Part shown: piece by piece, positions 12,401-24,400 of the stretch
How the letters are laid out: each line of letters begins with the position of its first letter
Position numbering within the stretch: the stretch's first letter is position 1
NCBI GenBank assembly: GCA_008360975.2
Contig: CM039182.1
Span: forward strand, 55,998,491 to 56,062,490
Length of the DNA: 64,000 nucleotides
DNA from: Lichenostomus cassidix
Taxonomy: Eukaryota > Chordata > Aves > Passeriformes > Meliphagidae
Direction: 5' to 3'
The notes under the pieces: model-generated
What the model saw: the letters and a program-made list of their open reading frames with translations, nothing else
Database searches by the model: none
Told to the model about the DNA's origin: nothing
Position numbers and translations under genes: made by a program

Positions 12401-15400
12401 AGCCTACCTAATGTAATATGGAAGTGCAATACCTGTAATGGCAAACAGCCAAAGACCTACCTAGCTGCTCACTCATTTGCTTTCCACTCATTTGGGGTAG
12501 GAGGGGATAATAAGATGAGAAAGCTTATGGGTTGAGATGAAAACAGGGAGATGCTAACCAGTTACAGGGCAAAAGAAATTGAATTTGGGGAAAATTATGT
12601 TAATGTTTTTCCAATTAAAATTAGTGTTCAGGTAGGAAGATGTTGAGGGGTACATTCAGTGGAGGTAGCTGGGTTTGCAAGGTGGAAGTGCAAACTACAG
12701 ATTGATCTATGAGTGTTTCTGGCAAGAGGCCATGACCTGCCAACCCTTTGCATAACAAAAGGCCTGAGGACCTGTGCGGCAGGCCAGGTGACCAGACACT
12801 CAAGAGATGCAGCAGCAGCCGACAACCCCCAGACTTTTCTGCTGTTAGACTGACTGTCAGAGTATCCCTTCTTGGAGCCATCCATTTTGAGGTGTTATTT
12901 TGTTATTAAGTTCTTGCACCAAGATTAAATTACTTTGAGGATCTGGACATCTGAGAGTCTGCTATGGGAAATCTGGGGTTGCGATAGTGAGGAAACATGG
13001 CCTGACAGTGTGAGTGTGAGGTGTGTAGCTAAGGGGCTGTGAGTCCCACCTCAGGTGGTGCTAGAGTGACTGCCAGAGTGGCTCCTGCATGGTCAGACAG
13101 GGAAGTTCCCTTAGTATGAGAAACAAAAACAAGTATTAAATAACACTTTTCATTCCCCTTTGCCAAGCTTAATTTCACCGCTTTCTCCGAGACTCCTCAT
13201 GCCCACCGCAGTGGGTGTGAGGGCATATGGTCATTACAGAACAGTTCCTCTGCTGCTTCATCCCATTCCTAATTTTTCCCTCCTGGAATGCAGGATTTCC
13301 CTGTGGGCTGTCATCCTTCAGGAAAAACTCTGTTCCATCATGTGCTCTCTGTCGACCTCATCTCCTTCAGAAAATGTCCCATCTGTTCCAATGTGAAGTC
13401 CTTCAGAGGCTACAGCATGGGGAATGGCAGCTTGGATACCTGCAGCCTCTCCTTCTCCTCCTCTGTCCATGGTGTTCCCTCTGTTGTGTCTCATCCAACC
13501 TTTTGTCCATAGGTGTCCTGCAGTGGGTCTGCTGAAACGGGCTGTGTTCAGCATAGGATGGGTGTAGTTGTCACAGCTGAGTTTATTGTGAAGGGAAGGA
13601 AACATTGCCTTTAAGGGTTTGCCTCTTCTCCCTTATCTAACACCCAGCTTGCAGTCTGAGGAGCTGGGTGTGCACTGGGTAGCTGTTGCAAATGACCCAC
13701 CATCAACAATTCAAGTATGATGTAGATGGGAGTAGACTACAAAGCTCAGTTACACATTGTGAGCCAAGGATGCAGCCTCAAAATTGCTTCCCAAAGTAGA
13801 TAACAGGCACTATTGCACATTTATGGGTAAGACAGTGAAGGACTAATAGTATTAATCAGTCTTTGCATTTCTTTAAGACCCTTGCAATATTGGGTTGTCT
13901 TTCTATTTCAAAGAAATTTTTGAGGGACTGTAAAACTGAAGTTTGTTTTGGTTGAACTGGGATTTTTCTCCAGCGCATGGGTATAATGTTTGCTACTTGA
14001 TAATAAATGGAATTGAAGAATGGCTTTTTGTACAAACAGACTGATGAATACTATGCCTTCCTCTCACTCCTTAGTGGATAGTCTCACATGCTAGTGTCAA
14101 AGATAACTAATGTTGAATTACTTCAGTTAAGCCAAGACCAAATTGCCAGTGACTTTGAATAGGAAAGAAGAACAATTTAATTGAGAATGCTATGTACATC
14201 ACTGCTGCATTGAACAGAGGAGAGGTTTTGCCTAGACCATCTTTTATACTTTTAGAAGTACAAAGTGGAGGTGTGTGTAGACAGAACATTAGACGATGAA
14301 GACTGTGGTTAAGCGGTAGAACACCTTGCTCTTTTTTACCACATCATGTAGCACAAGCAACCTCTTGTGCTCTTAACCACCTTCATAAGATTTTACTACA
14401 TTTAATGTAGCAGAAGAGCATTGAAAGAATTTTCTGACTTCTATATGTTACTGCTTTTGTCATTTTTGTGCTTTCTCCATTTGAAGCATAGATATTTAGG
14501 TTAGGATCTAAGCAGTGTATTTAAGAGGTGAAGGGAGCATATGATCGTGATTAATGAGTTCAAGAAGATCTTGGCTTAGGTGCCAAGAGATTTTTAAAGG
14601 GAAGCAGAGGGGAGCCCTTAGTCTATAAAATACTTGAGAGCAAACATAATTTACGTATTCTTGTTGTCCACGAAGTTAACTGTGCATGTCTTACTACTTT
14701 TCTGACCACAGGGAGTTTGACAGCTCTGGTGTATCAGCATTCCATCACTCCACTGGCATTGCCCTGCAAGCTTCTCATCCCAGACAGAGGTAAGCTGGTT
14801 GAAGTACAGAAGAGATATTCCCAGCCAAGCTTTGCTTCAAATTGTCAGTGTCTGAAGGCAGGTGAAGGTGTCACAAGTTGAGATCTAAGCAAAAATACAC
14901 CAAGGAGGAAGTTGTGTTGTAAAAATGATTCTTCAATATTGGTACCCTTATCCAAAGTGTAGTTGTGAGCATACTGGTACTGTGATATTCCAGTCATAAA
15001 CATACATGCATCATGGAAATCCACGTAGTAATTTACCCTTGTAGGAAGAAAAATATGCTGCTTAGACGTGACATTATGCCAGTGTATGGTTAGGTTTAAC
15101 TACTCTAACTAATTCAGGTCTGGATAGAAAAAGGACAAGAAGAAAAAGAGAAGATGGTACCCTGAGTGTGACACCCGCAGGAAGAGTATAGCAACTTACA
15201 CAGATTCAAATATTGTTTAAGTAAAATATCAAAAAACCTATGTTGCTTCATGGGATTATGATTCTGATTTTTGGTTATACTGATTTCATAAACCAGTCTA
15301 AGATAAAAATAAAATGCTCATGCTTGTCCAATAATTCAGTTGTCTGATATTCTCCCACCCCAGATGTTGACCCCATCATCTGAAGTTAATGCTAACCCCA

Positions 15401-18400
15401 TCATCTGAAGTTAACTCCAGATGCTTTTTTGAAATATTAAAAGTTCTGTACCAAAATAGCATTTGATTTATGTAAATACATTAATGAAACCATTTTAGTA
15501 CAAAAATGTGCTATGGTAGATGTCACAAGAGATCTCATGCATTTATATGGCAAAGCAGTGTGGAGGTGGGCTTGTTCTCCATATCTCCCTCACCTAAGAT
15601 TGAAAACATACTCTGTTCTTCCAGAGGTGCAGGACTGAAACATTTGCCTTGTCTTGAATAAACATACCACAGTGAAATTTTATTTTGGATTTATTTTTTA
15701 ATCAGACTTAGTAATGCTTTTTATGATGATCTTCTGTGGTTAATGACAGCATACAGTGCCTGGAGTATTTAAAATGTTTGGATAACTGTAACTCTAGACA
15801 TGTGAATGGTCATATTACAGTCTCTAACTGTAATGTGGCTCTCTTCCTCATTTCATCATATTCAAAGACAGCATACCTTGTACTAAATGCAGCAGTAAGT
15901 GAGATCTTTTTGCATACATTTATATAGCTGAAATAACGTACTGGTGGACAGTTTTCTCACTACTTTTAACAAACAATTGGGAGGTAAACATTCTACTGCT
16001 GTCTTAATAGTTCAGGTGTCTTTTTTTAACTTAAGAAGAAAGGAGCATTGTGTTTTCATCCTCTGAATCAAAATATAATTAATTAATTTCATCATAGTAA
16101 CACAAAGTCTTTCTGTATAAATTAGTGTAAGTTATACAAATCAAACTAGATCATTAAAATCGCACTATTTAAAATACTTTCAGGTTGTAGTGAGGGAATA
16201 TAACTATAAGTATTGTCTTAATGTGTCATCATGTGTGTCCCTGCCACACATGCTATATTGTGTTTTTATTAGCAGGAAATAAAGGTTAAGCATTCCTCTT
16301 GCAGTGCTCAAGGCAAAAAAACCTGGTGCAGCACAAAACCCACATAAATGATTATAATTGCTTATAATCAAGGTTGTTTCATGTTTCTGGTCAAGAGTTG
16401 TCCAGTAGATGAGATCATAGTTAAAAATGCTAAGCTCATACTTGACCATGGGCTTTGATTTGTTGATTCAAGCCCATACAAGACATGGACAGTGTTTTCT
16501 GTTTGCAGATCCCTTGGAGGAGATAGCAGAAACTTCTCCACAAACTGCTGCAAACTCAGCTGCGGAGCTTCTCAAACAGGGTGCAGGTCTGTTAAACTTT
16601 ATCCTTGCATTTGACTATCACCGAAGTTTATATCTTACAGGCTGGGACAAGCTGAAGCTTAGACTGGATTGAAGGATATGTAAAGGAAGCAGTTAAATTT
16701 AGAATGCCGAGTAGAAGTGTGAAGAGCGCTGTGAGGATGTGTACCAGGTTCTTTCTGTTGTTCTTTCTGTTTTCTGCAACCAGTTCCTGAGTTCTACAAC
16801 CCTGCGTTTGCTTTCCAGTCCTGCTTCTCCTGAGAATATGAGGTGTACATAGGTGTCTTCAAGCATGGCAATTTTTAAGCAGGACATTGCTTTCATAACT
16901 GACAAACTTTGAGAGGATATTTTCAACCTGTGGTTGCAGAGGTTCAAGAACTATGTGTGAGGTCAGCAAAAACCAGCTAAGGAAGGTGTTCAGTTAGGGT
17001 TAACTTCTCAACATAGGGGTTAACAATACCACTGGAAAATGCTTGTTGTGGCATCAGTCTGAAAAAAACAATATTAAAGAACAGTTATTAAAGAACCTGT
17101 GCTTCACTTAGTGGTGCACGTTGTTAGGATATGTCATGTCTTTTCCACTGGATGTTGTTTTATGGATCCTTGTGCATAATGCAGCACCTATTCTGGCAAA
17201 TGTATTTGATGTGACAGAAGAACCCTGACCAGAGTACCTCCAAATGATGTGATCCTATGCATTGTTACCATCTGTATGACTCTCAAACTGGGGTGTTTGC
17301 AGCAGCTGTGTAGAGGTGTGCTCTTCTTACCTGCTTTGTAAGTGTGCCGCTGATCCAGAGAGCTAGTTAAACAGCCTTTCTGATATTGGACAGTGAGTAC
17401 TCCTGCATAATCTTAAGGTTGTCCTTAGTAGAAATGCAGCCCCTGTGTTATTCTGCTGTACAGTGGGCATGTCCATGGGATCCTGACCATGCCCTCCCAT
17501 GGTCCTTGGTTTTCAGGTTGCTATGAATTTTCCCCAGGAGCCACCCAATTAGTGACATTAAAGCATGGGAATAGACTATATTTGCCACTTTTGAGTTTAG
17601 CCTACCACTGGATCCACAAGTGAGTGTTGTGGCAAAGCATGCCTTTCTAAGAATGCTGCCTCATTACCCTCACACATTTTAGAGCACTTCTGGAGGGGCA
17701 GTTGTCAAGCTGGCCAGCTCTGAAGATGGTGGTGCTCCTTGCTTGTGCAGCAATCTGTTTTGGCTTTAAAATGTGAAGCACCACTTTGAGTGCTGTAATT
17801 GAGCAAGGCATTTGTGGCTGAGGCAATGGCAAGCCTTTGTGAGGCTGTGCTGTGAGTGTGCACACTGGTTGGTGTTTGTTGAGGCCAACAAGGGAAAAAA
17901 CAAGGTGAATTAATTTTTGTAGAACTTTACTTCTAGAAAAGCCATCAAAAGGAGCATATGTTTTCTTTCAAGAAATGTTGGTTTCTTCTTGCTCAGAGAG
18001 TGCTTTTCAAAGAAAAAGAAATAATTATTCCTTCAACAGGGGCAGTAGTCAGATAACTCCTTATGGGAGCTGTCATATAATGGATCATTTAGTGTATTTA
18101 GTAAATTTGTTTTTAACCTGTTTTGTTGTTTTTATTCTTTTTAAACAAGTGTTTGGAACCCAAATAAATTAGCCATGAGAGATTCTCAGAGGTTGTATTT
18201 TTTTTTTGCCTTGATACATCAGGGGTCACTTTCCTGTCACAGAAACATTCAAGTTATGGAGTTCAACTCTGAAATGCAGACTCAAAACATGTAAACTGAG
18301 TCCTTTCAAAGAAACTTTAAAGCCTATACACTTTTTCCCTGCCCTACTTTGCCGACACTTCTCTCACTCCATAAGCAAAATATTGTGTGTTTTCCTAGAA

Positions 18401-21400
18401 TGATCATTTTTTGTAGCTGACTTAAAATACCTAATGATCATTTCCAGTTTCTAAGTGCTGAAGCTGACTAGAAATCCTTTGCTTCTTAGACAGTGACAGC
18501 TGAAGACTAGAAACCATACAGATAAGAGGCTTTTCCCTAAAATATACTTTGCTTTATTAACCTTCCTGTTCAGCAACAAAATTTTCTGCCCAAATACATT
18601 GCAGTTCTTCATTTCTCTTTACACTGATACAGTCAAGAAACTAAGCATTTTGAATAAAGGACATTCCCAGACTAAAAGCAGTGTTGTTAAGCTGTTGCTG
18701 GAAGCACAGATGTGCTCCAAAATGCTAGCTGTGAAAGGTGAGAGCAGCGGCATTGCAGGGGCAGCTGCACTGAACTGGTCTTTCTTTTGTTCTAGCTTGG
18801 AGTATGGTTTCTCTGTGGTTACTGTTATTGATATCTTGTCAGACCACGCATGATGTTCTTGAATAAGAAATCTTTCCTTGTTTCTCATTACCTCATTACT
18901 GTTCCTCTCCTTTTTAAGCTGACATGTTTTCACTTTGTGTGTTGGTTTTGCTTAGCCTGAGGCACGGAATTGACTCCACAACTCAGATAGTTATGAAGTA
19001 GGTATGTGTTTATTCCAGCTGGGGTGCATGGAGGGGAGCCCCTCCAAAGGCATGCACACTGTCAGCAGCACTTCACTTGCTTTATATTAAGGTACAGGTT
19101 ACATACGCATAAATTTAGAGAAAGCCCCTATGCATATTCATTACCTATCCCCACTTCATATTATAATAAGTTCAAAGTTCATTTAAATATGCTCGTGCAA
19201 GCGCAGTTAATGTGATTAATTGTGGCGATTAATTAATTAATTAATCAGATTAATTGTGGGCGAGGGTCCCAAATGATTGATGATGGCATAATCGATAGTC
19301 TTCCTCACAATGAGCTCTTCACCTCGCTCCCTTGCGCATGCTCCCTTGGTTCTTGGTCTAAGTGCAAGCCTGAGAACTCACCTGTACCAGTTCTGGGGTC
19401 CAAGGGCGGGATGCTCGGTTACACTCAGTGGTTTTTCTCAATTATTTGGCTCTCTTCTCTCTATCCTCCCTGATACTAGGTAGGCACAAAATCATTAAGC
19501 AAATAATAAATTGTCTCCAGCAGGCAAATCTTAGTAAATCATTATCCAATCTCTGGCCTTCTAAATCAGTTCAAAAGTTGTTATTATCCAGCTTCTAGTT
19601 CTTTTAAACTAATAATTTCTATTTTACCCTAAGTCAGTCCCCCCTTTTCTATAAAATTAGTAAATTCTTTTGCTAGTAAATGGATTCTTCTTCTAGCAAG
19701 CTTCTGCGGTAAGTATCTCTCAATGCTTTACCATGTACATTCAATAAAGTAGTTAAAATGGATAGCCTCTTTAGCATCCTACAATTCCAAACAAATAGCA
19801 GAACAGATAACACAAGACTAATACCTACCAAAATTAGTAAAACAATAATGGGGTGACATAACATATTAAGGATACCAGTTGCAGTAAGTGACCATCCAAA
19901 ATGCATATAATTGGATTTTATCAATTGATGAGATACAACTGGTGCCAAATACAAAAAGTCACTCCCAATGATTTTCACAAAATTACAAATACAAAAATTA
20001 GAATGATTCCTAACATCCAAAATAACATTGTCATTATCTGTTTCTATGAAAACACACATTGTTCTTAAGCAAACACAACCCTGACCAATATATACAAGTA
20101 CTGTTTTCTGACTAGTATCCGGGTGAACTTCAGAGTGGCAGATGCTTTGCTCAACATCTAAGCATATATCTTTGGCATTAATTATGTTACTCTCACAGAT
20201 AAACCCTTGTTGTTCTCATGTAATGCATGATTCTAAATTTACAGTTTGCCAGTTCTTGTCAACCATCCAGGCCCATGCTCTGTGTTCAGAAGGGTAAAGC
20301 ACTGCTCCATCGTGGTTTAATCCTAAAGGAACAATGGGGTGTATTACATAAATTGTGGCATTGCCTATAGTAATTACAAAGGCTGTAGCTGTGTTAGTAA
20401 TTGGATTATAGGGGAAGTTTACTAAAGTCCACCAAGATTGGAGCTGCTTTTCCAGTTCGGTAGCATTATCCCAAACAGCTTTTCGTATTTCAATCGGGAA
20501 AACACCTTCATTTCCTTCCCTTATAATTGAAGAAGCTGCTGATTGCATCCATAATTGTGCTTGTGTGCAACTAAGAGCAAGGGACACATTATTTTGAACT
20601 GCTCCAAGTGCATCTATTATTAATTTATGATACTGATTGTTAGCCTTTGCAAGATCTGGCATTACCTTTGAAATTTGCCACTGACCATTTCCTAACGCTA
20701 GTAAAGAAGATTGTAAAGGTTGTTTTAGTGTTGTTAGGTCACCGGTTGTGGTGGCCAATTTATTCATTAGTATCTCCGAATCAGTGTCATTTAAAACACC
20801 CAATTCTGTTCCCAACACTCCAGTTAAATCTCTTCGTGTTCTGCTCCTGAAGAGTCCTTGCCTCTGTAACCATGTTGTCCAGCCTTCAAAAGATGTCTTT
20901 AAAAGAGAGGAGCAAGCTGGTTGAATTTCAGAAACATTAATTTGCATCAGTAATTCTACACGCTTAAGAGACCATTCTGGGTTGAACAACAATTGCTGTT
21001 GGCCTGTGTTTCTTATCACATATGGGCCAACTTTATAAATTTTTGGTTGAAGTGTTAGTTTAGGAGGAATAGGAGTGTTAATCTGGGAGGACTCTTGTTT
21101 TGGTCTGGCTACCACATTCATTTTAATTTTCTGAATTAAACCTAACAGTGCTGGTTGAGTAGGTTTAGATGTCCACTGGTGCACTACATAAAAAGGATGA
21201 ACCATAGTAAGATTAAACCAGCAGTCACTTTGCTCTTCCTTGCAAGACTTGGTAATTTCAACATTATTGTTGCTTGGGTTCCTGGAAGTCTTGTTGCTAG
21301 TGAATTTCTGGCAACAACACAAGGAAAACACACCTTGTTTAACACAATCCCAATCCTCAGTAGGACATAGTTCTTTTGAAATGCCAGAGTGAATTTTAGA

Positions 21401-24400
21401 TGCCAGATTGAAATCCAAAAAATGGCCAAAAACCGTAATAGAAGAGGCTTTTTCATATTGAAAACCAAGTTCTATTTTCCTGCATCCCACCTGGATTTTT
21501 TCATTAATGATACCAGGTAGGGTCATAATCTACTCATCTCGATTCCAAGCCCATTCAGATGGGTGGTAAGTTTCATCATCATGCATCACAATTATAGCCA
21601 AATCCAGATGGCTGTCTGTAGGGTAGTTTCCCTGAAAGCTGGTATGCCCTATGAGGGCTTGTGACCAAGGCCATTCAGTATCACCCTTGTTAAAAGTACC
21701 TCCTTTTCCTTGAAGTATGGTTATAATTGTGACAAAACCAATGAGAGTAACTTTTCTAATTGCATTTATTTTACCTGGGTAAATTTCAATTTCAGTTCAT
21801 TATTGTTAGAAGCCATTTTCCAAGGGGTCTCTGGAGCCTTCTTCACTCGAGTATGATGAATCCAGGCGTTCTGTTCTTTGATTTTGATCGCAGTGAAAGT
21901 GGTAAGGAGTACTTGAAATGGTCCTCCCCACTGTGGCTCCAAAGTTTTCTCTGTAAGAGACTTAACATAATCTCCAGGGTGAATGTTGTGTACTGGGCTG
22001 TCTAGGCCCTAACTCTGAGTTCCAGCCACATGCTTTTCAATTTTCCTGAGTTGCTTACTCAAGGCCACCATATAGGTGGTCAGTGTTTCCTCCTCAGCTT
22101 GGGTAGATAATCCTTTCTGTACTCCATATGGTCTCCCATAGAGCATCTCAAAAGGACTTAATTTTTCTTCAGTTCTAGGTTTAGTTTGGATTTGTAATAA
22201 TGCAAGTGGAAGAGATTAGAGCCAGGGTAAATTGGCTTCTTGCCCCAATCTTACAATTTGATGTTTGATTAGGTGGTTCATTTTCTCCACCTGACCACTT
22301 GACTGTGGGTGGTATTGGGTGTGAGGCTCCCAATCTATGCCTAAATGATGGCTAACTTGTTGTACCACCTTTGAAATGAAACGTGGTCCTCTATCTGAGG
22401 ACATTGTGGCTGGAACTCCGAAGCGTGTTATTATTTCTTGTAGTAATACCTTGGTTACCTCCCGGGCTTTGACAGTTCTAGTGGGAAAGGCTTCTGGCCA
22501 TCCTGAAAAGGTATCTGTTAATACCAACAAATACTGATACCCCCGTTTTCTTGGGAGTTCCAAGAAATCAATTTGCCACTGCTGTCCAGGCCCATTCCCT
22601 TTCCCAATTTGGCCCAGTTTTGGTTTGGGGATATTTTTAGGGCTAGTCTGGAGGCAAAGGTCACACTGTCGGGTTACCTGTATGATGGTAGCATATAAAT
22701 TTCTGGCAATAATTCTTTCAATTAAATATTTGTGTAGGGCATCTATTCCCCAGTGTGCCTTTTGGTGTTCTGTTCTTACTAGTGCCCACACTAAATGAGA
22801 GGGAATGACCAACCTCCCCTGTGCAATAATAGCCCAACCCTCTTCATTATATGATGCATTCTGATCTTTGATTAGTTTTCTGTCCTTTTCGATATAGGTT
22901 GGCTTACCTTCTAGGGAGATTTGGCCATCTGGAATTAAAGCCCCTTCAGTTGTCACCTCACCTTTCGCTGCTTCTTTTGCCTCTCTGTCCACCAGATCAT
23001 TTCCTTCCTCCAATTCTGAGCTCACTTTCTGGTGTGCCTTAATGTGCATGATTGCTACTTTTTCGGGTAGCTGGACTACTTCCAACAGCCGGGTTATCTC
23101 TTGTGCATGTTTGATGTTTTTTCCTTGTGAGTTCAGCAGTCCCCTTTCCTTCCAAATGGCTCTGTGTGCATGTACAACTCCAAATGCATACTTTGAGTCT
23201 GTATAAATGTTTATCTTTTTTCCTTTTGCTATTTCCAAAGCACGGGTTAAAGCAATTATTTCAGCTTTCTGGGCAGAAGTGTTTATTGGTAGGGGTCCAG
23301 ATTCTATTACCTTTTTGCTTGTGGTGACTGCATACCCTGCATGTCGCTTTCCACTGATGACGTAGCTGCTCCCATCAGTAAACCAGGTCTCTGCATCATC
23401 CAAAGGTGTATCCTTCAAATCTGGACAACTGGAGTATGTGGCTTCAATAGTTTCCAGGCAGTCGTGGTGCACCTGCTCCCTGTTGTTTCTGCTGAGGAAA
23501 GAAGCTGGGTTGACAATGTTAGTGACCACTATTTCCACATTGTCCTGCTCCACCATGATGGCTTGGTATTTTTGGAACCTCTGTGGGGAAAGCCAGTGTC
23601 CGCCTTTCACTTCCAGCACTGCAGACACTGTATGGGACACTAGCACAGTCATTTTCTGGCCCAGGGTGAACTTGCGTGCCTCTTGGATGTTTAGCACGAC
23701 TGCTGCAACAGCCCTGAGGCACCCCGCCCATCCTTTGGCTGCTGCATCTAGTTGCTTAGACAGATAAGCAACTGCCCGTTGATATGGGCCCAGATCTTGT
23801 GCTGGTATTCCCAGGGCAATCCCCTGCTTCTCATGAGAAAACAGAAAAAATGGTTTACTCACATCTGGAAGTCCCAAAGCTGGAGCTGACATCAGGGCAT
23901 TCTTCAGTTGTTTGAAGGCCCTCATGGCCTCTTTCATCCACTGAAGGTCTCTGCTTTCCTTTTTGATGAGCTCATACAAAGGTTTTGCAAGGACCCCATA
24001 ACTAAGGATCCAAAGCCTACACCATCCCGTCATCCCCAGGAAAGTCCATAGCTCCCTTACAGTTTGGGGTTTCGGGGTTTGGTAAATGGCCTCTTTCCGG
24101 TCTTGTCCCAAAGTTCGCTGCCCAGCACTGATTTCATAGCCCAAATAAATTACTTTTGGTTTTACTGCTTGAGCTTTTTTCTTGGACACTCTGCAACCTT
24201 GGAGCCCCAGGAAATTTAGTAAACTTACTATCCAGAGTACACAGGCTTCTTCTGTCCGGGTAGCTATTAAGATGTCATCAATGTATTGCAATAGCTTCCC
24301 TTCTTCAGAGGGGGCTTCCCAGGATTCCAGGTCTTTTGATAGTTGATCCCCGAATAGAGTGTGACTGTTCTTAAATCCTTGAGGCAACACCGTCCAAGTG

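Noticed and set aside
23127..23767. ORFs of 66-109 codons on the + strand inside pol
   Set aside because: They lie opposite the RT/RNase H reading frame and have no domain of their own. Shadows of pol.
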